From Chloroflexota bacterium (GTDB lineage Bacteria; Chloroflexota; Anaerolineae; Anaerolineales; Villigracilaceae), in assembly GCA_026390015.1 (NCBI GenBank), contig JAPLGS010000107.1, forward strand, positions 1 to 64,000: DNA of 64,000 bases. The letters run 5' to 3'. The notes beneath the pieces were generated by a model. It was not told where the DNA came from. It saw nothing but the letters and a program-made list of their open reading frames with translations, and did not search any database. Positions 16,701 to 25,253 of the stretch are shown here, in pieces. The first letter of the stretch is position 1. The number at the start of each line of letters is the position of its first letter. The translations under genes and the position numbers were made by a program.

Positions 16701-16815
16701 ATTCGCTGGGGATCAGGATCAGTTTTCTGGCCTGCCTCTCAGCTTCCAGTTGAGTCAGATCGAAAACGTCACGGTCAAGTTTGGCTAAGTCGCCACGAAA
16801 TAGAAAATCGGACAT
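13711..16815 (-). CDS. Serine hydroxymethyltransferase / aminomethyltransferase (GcvT) fusion
   Basis: A 1034-residue fusion linking serine-glycine conversion to the glycine cleavage T-protein, both tetrahydrofolate dependent. Residues 1-455 are SHMT, with the pyridoxal phosphate lysine at about K264 in [13 protein letters not shown] roughly 25-residue insertion lies between AEGYP and RYYKG. Residues 640-1034 are GcvT ([32 protein letters not shown]). The 185-residue middle piece resembles a decayed copy of the GcvT N-terminal half: [16 protein letters not shown] aligns with [15 protein letters not shown], and VKPWFVG with YKPWFIG. The ATG follows an AGGAG site. The adjacent lpdA product could act as the L-protein of glycine cleavage. 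No glycine riboswitch is visible upstream. Confidence 0.9.
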   Translation of the reverse strand: MSDFLFRGDLAKLDRDVFDLTQLEAERQARKLILIPSESVAPIAVRDAMGSVFQNIYAEGYPDDDLRRMAEEDILDYPARLAEYRRSGDPRYYKGVEYADVVESLACRRAAEAFAGNGFKPDQIYVNIQALSGAPANNAVYHALVTPGDTVMGMNLLHGGHLSHGSSVNRSGKYFKIVHYNVDENEKLDYEKIRAQAVESKPKMIIAGYSSYSWIPDWKKFREIADEVGAYLLADISHIGGLVASGITPSPIGYAHVVMSTTHKSLGGPRGAVLLTTDAAIAKKLDKAVFPGEQGGPHVHIFAALAVAFKLAQTKQFKQLQTQTIKNAVAMADQFKKRGFRIPFGGTNTHMLNVDVTSIVGEDGTKLSGDQAARILDIVGVVVNRNTIPGDRNSADPSGIRLGTPWITQRGFNEKSTRELANIMADVLEACAPHSVDTVKKGKQRRAKLDFNVLNVARLKVRKLAESAGIDFKFKKSGYPHFYYVDDKSTSGVYELSGQRVRQVLDYALSSDLSVLKKGKTQVTSIATPKGVIKGMLKNVDNITYQLAVPVKNASAVATWLRDLSDGYTSFNLDGTKDFSAKRMPGAFVVDEAKAKLTVTVPPLKGGVKPWFVGVNSQFKEDALPSFEWTEPAEILKRTKLYEVHKSSGGRMVPFAGWEMPVQYTGIFEEHLATRNAAGLFDVSHMGVYDVRGADAASFLDTVCGNDCGGLQPGESLYSHFLTPDADVIDDTLVYRRGWDNYLVVVNASNDDKDRTWLESVRDGKVKIDNDRAWARTYGYNADLRNLRDPQAGSAMRVDIALQGPKSRDILLAMGVDDATRANIMKLKRTELCDAVVGGFDLIVSRTGYTGEKLAFELFVHPERAVDFWNAVMKAGEQFGVKAIGLGARDSLRTEAGLPLYGHEMGLGSGKFDGRDLGVAEGGFGSYVKPYKPWFIGRDAYVAREKERKGVVIRFTFDDQRVRMAHNGDPVMNINGERIGFVTSCAIDGQRFITGQAYLDKAYIKEGTPILIHQGAVVDRPATAAKVVSRFAKL

Positions 16816-16910
16816 TGTATTCTCCTTTTGAGAGTTGGTTTTTGGAATTGTCAGACAGTTGAATTGTAGGACGGGAGCGAGGGATGGTCAAGTGAAGAAT
16901 GACATAAAAA

Positions 16911-16938
16911 CAGCCCTGCGATTTTCATCACGGGGCTG
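16911..16938 (-). terminator. Terminator after lpdA
   Basis: On the minus strand CAGCCCC and GGGGCTG-type arms (with a loop around TGATGAAAATCG) are followed by TTTTTATG. It lies 28 bp after the lpdA stop and separates lpdA from glyA-gcvT. Confidence 0.7.
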
Positions 16939-16965
16939 ACTTTTTCACTTTTACTTCTCAACTTG

Positions 16966-18366
16966 CTATATATGGATCGCGTTACCTTCCGCGCCATGCG
17001 CGGCTTCCATGATCGCTTCTGAAAGCGTGGGGTGCGCGTGGATGTTACGAGCAATCTCGTGCGGCGTGAGTTCCATCATGCGCGCCAGAGTCAACTCAGG
17101 CAGCAATTCTGTTACTTCGGGGCCGATCATGGATGCGCCGAGAAGTTCGCCGTATTTTTCATCCACAACAATTTTTACGAAGCCTCCGTAATCGCCCATG
17201 CCGAGTGCCTTGCCATTTGCCTGAAATGGGAAGCGCCCGATCTTGACAGTGAGTCCGCGTTCCTTTGCCTGCGCTTCCGTCATGCCGAATGACGCGATCT
17301 GCGGCTGGCAGTACGTGGCGCGCGGCATCATTTCGTAATCGAGCGTGATCGTTTCTGCGCCAGCGATATTCTCGGCGCAGATGATGCCCATTGCCGAGCC
17401 GACATGCGCCAGCATAAGTTTGCCCGTCACATCGCCGATGGCCCACACGCCCGCGACATTCGTCCGCATTTTTTCATCGATCTCCACAAAGCCGCGCTCA
17501 TTGATCTTGACTCCCACTTCTTCGAGTCCGAGTCCTTTGGAGTTGGGGCGGAAACCGATCGCGACCAAAGCCTGATTCGCTTCGAGGACAGTTTCTTTGC
17601 CATCGGCAGAAACCTTCACCTTTACACCAGCGGCCGCTGCTTCGACAGATTCGACTTTGTGCCCCGCCAACATTTTGATGCCGCGCTTCTTGAATTCCTT
17701 TTCAAGTTCCTTTGAAATTTCTTCATCTTCCAACGGAACAATGCGCGGAAGCATTTCAACGATGGTCACATCTACGCCATACGAACTCCACACGGTGGCA
17801 AATTCCACGCCGATCGCGCCCGAGCCGATGATGACAACAGATTTAGGGAGTGTGGTTTGCAAAATAGCTTCCCAATATGTAACGACTTTTTGCCCATCCA
17901 CTTTCCAGACTGGGGGAACCGCCGCGCTCGCGCCTGTTGCAACGATGATATTATTTGCCTTGAGTTCAGTTACTTGTTTATCTTTATCTGTAACTGCAAT
18001 CATGTCTTTTGATTTGAACTTTGCTTCGCCCATAAAAACGGTGATGTTGTTCTTCTTCATCAAAAAGCCAATGCCTTTGACGAGTCGATCCGAATTTTGG
18101 CGTGAACGTTTGACAGCCACACTGTAATCCAATTTCAAATTATCGAATGAAAAGCCAAAATCTTTTGCGCGTTCCCGCAGCGTGTGCGCGATCTCCGCAT
18201 TTTTGAGCAGTGACTTCGACGGAATACAACCGACGTTAAGACATACACCTCCAAGCCATTGCTTGTCGACGATTGCGACCTTCTGCTTGAGTTGTGCGGC
18301 GCGGATCGCGGCGACGTATCCCGCGGGGCCGGCACCAATTACGACTACATCAAAATTTTCAGACAT
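16966..18366 (-). CDS. lpdA: Dihydrolipoyl dehydrogenase (E3)
   Basis: A 466-residue FAD-dependent enzyme reoxidising dihydrolipoyl groups with NAD+. It has the N-terminal FAD fold VVVIGAGPAGYVAA, the redox disulfide GGVCLNVGCIPSK (C42 and C47), the NAD fold VVIIGSGAIGVEFA, the AIGDVTG motif and the C-terminal HAHPTLSEA with the catalytic His. The length is standard. It lies downstream of E1 and E2 genes and upstream of the GlyA-GcvT fusion, so it can serve both the 2-oxoacid dehydrogenase and the glycine cleavage system. Confidence 0.95.
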   Translation of the reverse strand: MSENFDVVVIGAGPAGYVAAIRAAQLKQKVAIVDKQWLGGVCLNVGCIPSKSLLKNAEIAHTLRERAKDFGFSFDNLKLDYSVAVKRSRQNSDRLVKGIGFLMKKNNITVFMGEAKFKSKDMIAVTDKDKQVTELKANNIIVATGASAAVPPVWKVDGQKVVTYWEAILQTTLPKSVVIIGSGAIGVEFATVWSSYGVDVTIVEMLPRIVPLEDEEISKELEKEFKKRGIKMLAGHKVESVEAAAAGVKVKVSADGKETVLEANQALVAIGFRPNSKGLGLEEVGVKINERGFVEIDEKMRTNVAGVWAIGDVTGKLMLAHVGSAMGIICAENIAGAETITLDYEMMPRATYCQPQIASFGMTEAQAKERGLTVKIGRFPFQANGKALGMGDYGGFVKIVVDEKYGELLGASMIGPEVTELLPELTLARMMELTPHEIARNIHAHPTLSEAIMEAAHGAEGNAIHI

Positions 18367-18408
18367 TATTTACTCCGTATTTCTTTGTAAGATTTGATAA
18401 TTTTACTA

Positions 18409-18885
18409 CTACAACCAACGCCTCACGCGTGACTTGTAGTCTGTATACTGCGCTTTGAATTTTTTCTCCAAATAGGCTTCTTCCCGTTCAATAACCAGCC
18501 GATTAATGGTCATCACGAAAAATGGCGCTGTGAGAATTTCCCAATAGAAACCAGAGTTCAGCGGCAGACCAATGACCATCAGTAAAAATCCGAGATAGAT
18601 GGGATTGCGTGTAAAGCGATAGACTCCCGTCGTAACCAGTTGTTTGACCGAACCATGCGGATCAAGCGTGGTGCGGGCCTTCCTGAATTCAATGAACGCG
18701 CCTACACCAAAAAGAAAACCGATGAAAGTCAGCGCGAAACCGATGTTCCGCAAAATGACGGGTACCGCAAATGGAAGTTGAACAAACCTTCCAATCAAAA
18801 ATGCGATCACGATATACATCAACGCCACAATTGGTGGATGTATATTTTTATTAATGTCTGGCATATCTTTTTGTTTTTCAGTCAT
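18409..18885 (-). CDS. Isoprenylcysteine carboxyl methyltransferase-family membrane protein
   Basis: A 158-residue integral membrane protein with four or five hydrophobic segments. The conserved C-terminal part RFTRNPIYLGFLL ... EREEAYLEKKFKAQYTDYKSRVRRWL is diagnostic of the ICMT/PEMT-like fold that binds S-adenosylmethionine. The true substrate in bacteria is generally unknown. The ATG at 18885 is preferred over a TTG that overlaps the E2 stop. It sits between the E2 and E3 genes and is probably cotranscribed, but no functional link is obvious. Confidence 0.8.
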   Translation of the reverse strand: MTEKQKDMPDINKNIHPPIVALMYIVIAFLIGRFVQLPFAVPVILRNIGFALTFIGFLFGVGAFIEFRKARTTLDPHGSVKQLVTTGVYRFTRNPIYLGFLLMVIGLPLNSGFYWEILTAPFFVMTINRLVIEREEAYLEKKFKAQYTDYKSRVRRWL

Positions 18886-18890
18886 ATTCG

Positions 18891-20111
18891 TTAGTTCCAA
18901 TTTTCCAAAGTCTCTTTCACTTTCATCAAGAACCGATCCGCCGATGCGCCGTCGAGGATGCGATGATCGAAAACGAATGATAGATAAATCATGGGTCTAA
19001 TCGCGATCGCATCGTCAATTACGACGACTCTTTTCTGCATCGCGCCGACGCCGAGAATACCACATTGCGGCTGGTTAATGACAGGGAACGCAAACAGCGA
19101 TCCGCTGATGCCGTGATTGGTCAGCGTGAATGTTCCACTTTTGACCTCATCGGGTTGAAGTTTTTTTGTTCTCGCGCGATTTGCCAGATCATTGACCGTG
19201 CGCGCCATTGCCAGCAGCGACAGATCATCCGCGTTCTTGATAACGGGCACGATCAGTCCCTCTTCTCCGAGTGAAGTTGCCATGCCGAGATTAATGGCTT
19301 TGTGTATCAGAACGCCTTCATCAGCCCATGATGAGTTGGCGGTGGGATATGCTTTCAGTCCCGCCACAATAGCGGACATGAAATAGGCGGTAAAAGTCAG
19401 CTTGACCCCATCCCGTTCAAACGCGGATTTGTTCGCCATGCGGTGTTTGGTGACGTGGGACAGGTCCGCTTCCATGACAGTCAACACGTGCGGCGAAGTG
19501 CGCTTGCTCATCACCATATGCTCGGCGATGGATCGGCGAATGGGAGAGTGTTTGATAAGTTGATCGCCTGCGGCTGGTTGAATGTTCGCAGGTTGCAGGT
19601 TGGAAGGTTTAGGCGTGGGAACAATTCCCCGCGAAGCGTCCCGATTCCCAACATACACCAACACATCGTTCTTTGTGATACGTCCGTTTAATCCAGTACC
19701 CGTGACCTGACCTAAGTTGACTCCCTGTTCGGCGGCGATTCTGGCAACGACGGGAGAAATGAAACCTAAATCAGTCGAAGGTCGAAGGTCGAGGATCGCA
19801 GTTTGAAGTACAACTGACTTTTGATCTTCGACTTTAGACTCTATTTTTTCGGGAACGCCTTCCACATTTTCCTCTGCCGTTCCAATGATCGCAAGTAACT
19901 CTCCAACCTTCGCGATCTGACCTTCCTGCATTTCAATCTTCAAGATCACGCCCGAAGCGGGTGCTGGAATTTCGGTATCCACTTTATCTGTGTTAACTTC
20001 GAGCAAAGCCTCAAGCTCATTGATAGAGTCTCCAACCTGTTTGAGCCATTTCGTGATTGTGACTTCATCAACGCCTTCGCCGAGTCTTGGAACAAGTACT
20101 TTAGTTGCCAT
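18891..20111 (-). CDS. 2-oxoacid dehydrogenase E2 (dihydrolipoamide acyltransferase)
   Basis: A 406-residue E2 core protein. Residues 1-77 form one lipoyl domain, with the lipoylated Lys at about 43 in NTDKVDTEI. A peripheral-subunit-binding domain lies near 115-155 (ISPVVARIAAEQGVNLGQVTG). The catalytic domain ends with DHRILDG (His383, Asp387). Acyl specificity (pyruvate, 2-oxoglutarate or branched chain) cannot be told from sequence. Two linkers are built from repetitive DNA words: residues about 100-112 (19772-19801) and about 165-180 (19574-19610). The gene follows fused E1 after a four-helix-bundle gene and precedes E3. Confidence 0.92.
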   Translation of the reverse strand: MATKVLVPRLGEGVDEVTITKWLKQVGDSINELEALLEVNTDKVDTEIPAPASGVILKIEMQEGQIAKVGELLAIIGTAEENVEGVPEKIESKVEDQKSVVLQTAILDLRPSTDLGFISPVVARIAAEQGVNLGQVTGTGLNGRITKNDVLVYVGNRDASRGIVPTPKPSNLQPANIQPAAGDQLIKHSPIRRSIAEHMVMSKRTSPHVLTVMEADLSHVTKHRMANKSAFERDGVKLTFTAYFMSAIVAGLKAYPTANSSWADEGVLIHKAINLGMATSLGEEGLIVPVIKNADDLSLLAMARTVNDLANRARTKKLQPDEVKSGTFTLTNHGISGSLFAFPVINQPQCGILGVGAMQKRVVVIDDAIAIRPMIYLSFVFDHRILDGASADRFLMKVKETLENWN

Positions 20112-20117
20112 GTAATC

Positions 20118-20178
20118 TCCAGTTATTAGTGATCGGTAAACAGTGCTCAGTTATCAGTTGTTGGTAAACAGTGATCAG
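20118..20178. repeat. 'Cagtgatcag/ttatcagt' word repeats
   Basis: A run of related 8-12-base words (AGTTATTAGTGATC, GTAAACAGTG, TCAGTTATCAGTTG, GTAAACAGTGATCAG) fills the gap between the E2 start and the four-helix-bundle stop. Similar words occur on the other flank of that gene (20629-20660) and inside the Fe-S oxidoreductase gene at 23516-23551. Confidence 0.6.
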
Positions 20179-20624
20179 GCGTCTGTGTTTTCAATTTCGA
20201 CGAGGTATTCAGAAGATTGTTCGCGGATAGTGCGAGAGGGCTCTCCATAGAACATTTCTGATTTTTCCATCATTCCACCGAGCATCCGCCCGATTTCGAG
20301 ACAATTAGCTATCAATTGCATGCTTGTCTTTTGGTCAATATACTCACAATCCAAAGCAGTTTCAATCCAATGCTGGGTTTCCATTTGTTCACCATCAGAA
20401 TCGGTCAACTTACTAATGAAGTGTTTTTCATATCTGCGTATTGCCCAGGCCTCTGCGATATTCGCCCCAACTGAACGAGAAGACATGCGGATTTGGTCGG
20501 TCAAAGAAAAAATTTCTTCCTTTGGAAACAATCTTGTAAGCCTCATAATTTCCCGTGATAATTGACGGCATTTCTGATAAACAACCAAATCACGAAAACT
20601 CTGTGCATGCTGTAAACCACTCAT
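20175..20624 (-). CDS. Four-helix-bundle protein (S23/IVS type)
   Basis: A 149-residue protein of the family often called four helix bundle or 23S rRNA intervening-sequence protein. It has SFRDLVVYQKCRQLSREIMRLTRLFPKEE, QIRMSSRSVGANIAEAWA and a heptad-rich C terminus. Members are frequently mobile passengers of unknown function. The ATG follows AGGAGAAGCC. The gene interrupts an otherwise ordinary E1-E2-E3 cluster, and both flanks carry the cactgttcactg/cagtgatcag words, which suggests insertion. Confidence 0.8.
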   Translation of the reverse strand: MSGLQHAQSFRDLVVYQKCRQLSREIMRLTRLFPKEEIFSLTDQIRMSSRSVGANIAEAWAIRRYEKHFISKLTDSDGEQMETQHWIETALDCEYIDQKTSMQLIANCLEIGRMLGGMMEKSEMFYGEPSRTIREQSSEYLVEIENTDA

Positions 20625-20650
20625 GGCTTCTCCTGCTCACTGTTCACTGT

Positions 20651-23065
20651 TCACTTGATCTTCGGAAACGCTTCAGGATCAACTTCATGCATCATCTCAT
20701 ACACTGCGTCAAAAACAGTCTCAGCATTCGGCTTGGACCAGTAATCTCCGTCACTTCCATACGCGGGTCTGTGCGCCGTACCTGATAAAGTCTGTGCGGG
20801 GGAATCCAAATGGAAATATCCGCCTTGCTTTTCGAGTACTTCCTGCAGCATATACGCGGATGTTCCACCAGGCACATCTTCATCCACGAAGATCACGCGT
20901 GATGTTTTCTTGATCGACTCGACGATGCTACTGTGAATGTCAAAGGGCAGCAACGATTGTACATCGATCACTTCGATCTCGATCCCAACTTTCGATAATT
21001 TTTCCGCCGCTTCCAAAACAATTCTACAACATGCACCATAAGTGACCAGGGTCACATCTTTTCCCGCGCGGATCGTTTCAGGCACGCCCAGCGCTAAAGT
21101 CATTTCGCTGATGTTATCGGGCAGGCGTTCTTTTACGCGATAACCGTTCAACACTTCCACTACAATTGCGGGTTCATCGGCTTTGAGAAGTGTGTTGTAA
21201 AAACCTGCCGCATGCGTCATGTCACGCGGTACCAGCACATACATGCCGCGTACGAGATTGATAATGCCAGCCATCGGCGACCCGGAATGCCAGACGCCTT
21301 CGAGGCGATGTCCGCGTGTGCGCACGATGACAGGCGCCTTCTGCCCGCCCGCCGTGCGCCAGCGCAAAGTTGCCAGATCATCAGACATGATCTGCAAGGC
21401 ATACAAAACATAATCCAAATATTGGATCTCTGCGATCGGTCGCAATCCGCGCATAGACATGCCGATGGCCTGTCCCAGAATGGTCGCCTCTCGGATGCCG
21501 GTATCAGTCACGCGTAGTGTGCCGTATTTTTCCTGCAGCCCTTTGAATCCCTGGTTCACATCGCCAAGTTTCCCGACATCTTCACCGAATGCAACCACAC
21601 GCACATCGCGTTTCAGAATTTCATCGAAGGCGGCGTTCATTACTTCAAAGCCCATCACGGTCGGCGAGCCCTTTGAATATATTGGCTTAACTTCCTTAAC
21701 CTGTAAAGCCGCCGCACTGTAAAAGTGTGATCCATAGCGTTCGACGTTAAGCGCATCCTGTTCATTCTTCCATTGGATGAGGATCTGTTTGGATGGGTGT
21801 GCTTCGTCGCGCAGGATCCTTAAGGCTTCATGTGCGGCGCTGTGGATGTCTCGTCTCGTTATAGACGGGAGTCCTGCCAGCCGATCTTTGAGTTGTCTCA
21901 ACTCTGACAAATGACTCGAAGTACCAGCGATCTCTTCCAATATATCAGTCACTTGTGCACGCTCTTCATTAATGGGAACCAGGAACGCATCCCACGCGGA
22001 TTTGCGGAATCCTTCCACAGCGGCGTACTCTTCTTTTTCAACAGCGGTCAGCTCAAAGTCTGATGCGATTTGGTTGTCTATCAGCCAGCGCCGCATGCGA
22101 GTCACGCAATCGAAATCTTCCTCCCACTTAAGGCGCTCGGCAGATTTATATCGTTCGTGACTGCCTGAGGTGGAATGTCCCTGCGGCTGAGTCACATCTA
22201 TAACATGGATCAGCGCGGGGATGTGATACTCGCGCGTGATCTCCGCGGCGGATAAATAAGTTTCGATGAGCGCGGGGTAATCCCAGGCGCGGACTGTGTA
22301 ATGATCGTATCCATTCTGGACTTTTTCGGGCGGGTCATTCGGCTTGCGCTCAAAGCCTTTAAGCAGCGCGCCAATATTTTCCTTGACCATTTGAAATTGA
22401 TTGGGGACGGAGATACCATACCCGTCATCGTAGATGGTGATGATGGCAGGCGCTTTGAGCACGCCGATGGCATTGACGCTTTCCCAGAACATACCCTCTG
22501 AAGTGGATGCGTTTCCAATAGTGGCGAAGGCGATCTCATCGCCGTTGTGCGAGAAAGTTTTAGCGTCTTGTAATTCCAGTGAATTGCGATATAACACGGA
22601 GGCATAAGCCAGCCCGACGGCACGCGGCATTTGCGCGGCTGTTGGGGAAATATCGGAAGCGACATTATACATTTGGGTCTGGTTGCGCCACGAGCCATCG
22701 GGGTTGAGATTGCGCGAAGAGAAGTGAGCGTTCATCTGACGCCCCGCGCTGGCAGGGTCATGTGCAACATCGGTATTGGAATAAAGTTGCGCAAAAAATT
22801 CCTGAATGCTCATCACACCCAACATGAACATCCAGGTCTGGTCGCGGTAATAGCCCGAGCGCCAATCACCTTTTTTGAAAACGTGCGCAATGGCCAGGTT
22901 GGCAAGTTCCTTGCCATCGCCAAAGATGCCAAATTTAGCCTTGCCACTTAATACTTCGCGGCGGCCAATAAGGCTGGTCTGCCTGCTTTTATAAATCAGG
23001 CGATAATCTTTTATGATCTCTTCAGCTGAAAAGGGAAGTAAAACAGAGCCCTTCTTTTTGGGCAT
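20651..23065 (-). CDS. Fused E1 alpha-beta subunit of a 2-oxoacid dehydrogenase
   Basis: An 804-residue thiamine diphosphate-dependent E1 in which alpha and beta chains, usually two proteins, are joined. The alpha part covers about residues 1-420 and contains the cofactor segment GNASTSEGMFWESVNA with YDDGYGISVPNQ. The beta part starts near 470 (VMGFEVMNAAFDEILKRD, FGEDVGKLGDVNQGFKG) and ends with DEDVPGGTSAYMLQEV. It decarboxylates a 2-oxoacid and transfers the acyl group to the E2 lipoyl arm. The ATG at 23065 is chosen because of the GGAGAGA site and MPKKKGSV start. A longer upstream frame runs into the terminator region and is rejected. The layout resembles branched-chain or acetoin-type fused E1, but substrate is undetermined. 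Confidence 0.9.
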   Translation of the reverse strand: MPKKKGSVLLPFSAEEIIKDYRLIYKSRQTSLIGRREVLSGKAKFGIFGDGKELANLAIAHVFKKGDWRSGYYRDQTWMFMLGVMSIQEFFAQLYSNTDVAHDPASAGRQMNAHFSSRNLNPDGSWRNQTQMYNVASDISPTAAQMPRAVGLAYASVLYRNSLELQDAKTFSHNGDEIAFATIGNASTSEGMFWESVNAIGVLKAPAIITIYDDGYGISVPNQFQMVKENIGALLKGFERKPNDPPEKVQNGYDHYTVRAWDYPALIETYLSAAEITREYHIPALIHVIDVTQPQGHSTSGSHERYKSAERLKWEEDFDCVTRMRRWLIDNQIASDFELTAVEKEEYAAVEGFRKSAWDAFLVPINEERAQVTDILEEIAGTSSHLSELRQLKDRLAGLPSITRRDIHSAAHEALRILRDEAHPSKQILIQWKNEQDALNVERYGSHFYSAAALQVKEVKPIYSKGSPTVMGFEVMNAAFDEILKRDVRVVAFGEDVGKLGDVNQGFKGLQEKYGTLRVTDTGIREATILGQAIGMSMRGLRPIAEIQYLDYVLYALQIMSDDLATLRWRTAGGQKAPVIVRTRGHRLEGVWHSGSPMAGIINLVRGMYVLVPRDMTHAAGFYNTLLKADEPAIVVEVLNGYRVKERLPDNISEMTLALGVPETIRAGKDVTLVTYGACCRIVLEAAEKLSKVGIEIEVIDVQSLLPFDIHSSIVESIKKTSRVIFVDEDVPGGTSAYMLQEVLEKQGGYFHLDSPAQTLSGTAHRPAYGSDGDYWSKPNAETVFDAVYEMMHEVDPEAFPKIK

Positions 23066-23142
23066 GGTTCTCTCTCCTGAATTGGATGTGTTGAGGGGGA
23101 TTATAACAAATGATGAAGGGTGAATTATGAAGGATAAAAAAA

Positions 23143-23162
23143 GGCGGACATTTCTGCCCGCC
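23143..23162 (-). terminator. Terminator after the Fe-S oxidoreductase gene
   Basis: On the minus strand GGCGG pairs with CCGCC around a 10-base loop and is followed by seven T residues. It lies 13 bp after the upstream gene's stop and separates it from the fused E1 gene, which therefore needs its own promoter. Confidence 0.7.
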
Positions 23163-23175
23163 AACTTTTTACTTC

Positions 23176-25161
23176 CTATTTCATTCGCTCCGCCACGATT
23201 TCGGCCACATCTTTCACTTGGATATTTCCGCCATCGGCTTTGGAGGCATCGTTCATCATCGTCAGGCAGAATGGACAACCCACAGCCACCGTATCCGCGC
23301 CAGTGGATTTGGCTTCGGCGAAGCGCATCTCATTGACTCGCGCCGAACCTTGTTCCTCTTCCTTCCACATCTGCGCGCCGCCCGCGCCGCAGCAAAATGA
23401 TTTGGCTGAATTGCGCGGCATTTCGATAGTTAAAGCACCAGCAGATTTGAGCGCTGTACGTGGAGAGTCAACTTCCTTGTTGTGGCGTCCCAAATAACAT
23501 GGGTCGTGGAATGTTACTGAAAACTGATCACTGCTTACTTCTAAACTGATCTTTCCCGCGCCCACCAATTCATTAATTAATTGTGTGTGATGGATGACCT
23601 GATAATTTCCACCGAAGGCGGGATATTCATTTTTGATCGTGTGCAAACAATGCGGACAGGTCGTCACGATCCGTTTTGGCGCAAGCTCATTCAAGATCTC
23701 AACATTCTGTGAAGCCAGACCAAAGAAAATATCCTCACGTCCTGCGCGTCTAGCGGAGTCGCCTGTGCAGGATTCGTTTTTGCCAAGCACGGCGTAATTG
23801 ACTCCCGCAGCGTTCAAGATTTTCGCGAAGGCTTGCGCCGTCTTTTGCGCACGCGAATCCGTTGCGGGAGCGCAGCCAACCCACCACAGAATATCAGGTT
23901 CGGCGTTTTGCTCAATGGTCGGCACAGACATTCCATCCGCCCATTTCATTCGATCCGCTTGCGAAACATTCCATGGATTCATATTGCGTTCCATGCCTTT
24001 GAACGCGCTTTCCAATTGTTTGGGGAACACGCTTTCCATCATCGAAAGATTTCTGCGGATGTCTAAAATGTCGCGCATCGGTTCATTGCCAACGGGGCAG
24101 ATATCCACGCACGCGCCGCAGGATGTGCAAGCCCATATAGCTTCTTCAGAAATTAATTCTGTCATGGTCACATCGGTCGTACCGCCGCCGTTGAAATGAT
24201 AGCGTTTATTAATTTCCAGTGCGGCAGGCGATAATAATTTTCCAGTATTATAGGCGGGACAAACTTCCTGACAGCGGAAGCACATGATGCAGGCGTAGCT
24301 GTCCATGATCTGCTCCCAGCCGAGATCCTTCATTTTCGCCGCGCCAAATTGTTCGATGCTTTGATCTTCAAGATTAATATAACTTAATTCCCCGATGGAT
24401 TTTCGTTCAGGTTTCACTGCAAAATTTAATGGGGCGAAGAACAAGTGAATATGTTTTGAGTAGGGGAAGTAGGGCAGGAAGGCCACGACTGCGCCAATCG
24501 ATAACCAGAATGCAAGATGTTCGCCGATGACCAAAGTCTGCGTATTCACTCCTGACCATAAACCTGCCACAGCCGAAATAGTGGGCTGCCAACTGTCGGC
24601 GTGACCGGAAAGTGTTATCCCAAACGATTCTCCCAATAAGCGCATCGCGTTATGAATGAAAATAAAAGTCGCAACAATCGCTGAATCGCGTGTGATTCCG
24701 AAACGCGCCTTGGGATTCAAAAGAGTCGTCTCGCGTGTTGAGAGAGTGGCAGGACGCAGGATGAAGCGGCGAATTGCCATCGCCACAATGCCGAATATGA
24801 TCACGACATTCGCAAAATCCGCGAGTAATCTGTATGCGTCTCCAAACAGGCCAGTATGCTCCAGAAGTTTGAAGCCTGTAAAGGCGTAGATCAGATCCGC
24901 GAGGTTGATCAACAGGAACGAGAGAAAACCCCATCCGATCAGTCCGTGCAAAATGCTGGGCCATAGTCTGAATCGAAAAACGGGCTGGAACAATCCCATT
25001 TTTATAATGAGTTCTCCAATCCGTTTATATGCCAGAGACCAATCTATTTTGCCTTGCCCACTGTTGATGCGCCGCATAATGAGCGCGACCCCGTGATATG
25101 TGTAATAGAGCGAAGCAAGTGTTGCGACGACAAAGAGTATCTTTTCAATGAGGGTAAGCAT
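23176..25161 (-). CDS. Membrane-bound (Fe-S) oxidoreductase, HdrD/FadF-like
   Basis: A 661-residue protein. Residues 1-250 hold five or six membrane segments resembling the gamma subunit of respiratory nitrate reductase. Two [4Fe-4S] motifs follow, CIMCFRCQEVCPAYNTG and CTSCGACVDICPVGNEP. Two CCG domains come next, the second with HDPCYLGRHN, FCCGAGGAQMW and CPFCLTMMND. Relatives pass electrons between the quinone pool and soluble donors such as electron-transfer flavoprotein or acyl-CoA dehydrogenases. The donor here is unknown. The segment VSSDQFSV (about residues 535-548) is encoded by a repetitive word and looks inserted. The gene starts at an ATG after a GGGAG site. Confidence 0.88.
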   Translation of the reverse strand: MLTLIEKILFVVATLASLYYTYHGVALIMRRINSGQGKIDWSLAYKRIGELIIKMGLFQPVFRFRLWPSILHGLIGWGFLSFLLINLADLIYAFTGFKLLEHTGLFGDAYRLLADFANVVIIFGIVAMAIRRFILRPATLSTRETTLLNPKARFGITRDSAIVATFIFIHNAMRLLGESFGITLSGHADSWQPTISAVAGLWSGVNTQTLVIGEHLAFWLSIGAVVAFLPYFPYSKHIHLFFAPLNFAVKPERKSIGELSYINLEDQSIEQFGAAKMKDLGWEQIMDSYACIMCFRCQEVCPAYNTGKLLSPAALEINKRYHFNGGGTTDVTMTELISEEAIWACTSCGACVDICPVGNEPMRDILDIRRNLSMMESVFPKQLESAFKGMERNMNPWNVSQADRMKWADGMSVPTIEQNAEPDILWWVGCAPATDSRAQKTAQAFAKILNAAGVNYAVLGKNESCTGDSARRAGREDIFFGLASQNVEILNELAPKRIVTTCPHCLHTIKNEYPAFGGNYQVIHHTQLINELVGAGKISLEVSSDQFSVTFHDPCYLGRHNKEVDSPRTALKSAGALTIEMPRNSAKSFCCGAGGAQMWKEEEQGSARVNEMRFAEAKSTGADTVAVGCPFCLTMMNDASKADGGNIQVKDVAEIVAERMK

Positions 25162-25220
25162 GGTGACTCCCAGGAATGAAGGTTTGCTTTGTTAAGTTTA
25201 GCACAAGTTTGAAATAAAAA

Positions 25221-25253
25221 AAATCAGCCAATCGATTTTGATTGACTGATTTT
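25221..25253 (-). terminator. Terminator overlapping the transglycosylase-like gene end
   Basis: AAATCAG-C-CAATC and GATTG-A-CTGATTT arms form a hairpin with one internal mismatch. On the minus strand it is followed by seven T residues (25215-25221). Its 3' side touches the stop codon of the minus-strand gene at 25253. Confidence 0.7.

Noticed and set aside
16816-16965. Glycine riboswitch upstream of the GlyA-GcvT gene
   Set aside because: I looked for the paired glycine-aptamer core and found only a terminator hairpin and plain sequence.
23066-23278. N-terminal extension of the fused E1 gene
   Set aside because: It overlaps the end of the Fe-S oxidoreductase gene and a terminator, while the internal ATG at 23065 has a strong Shine-Dalgarno.
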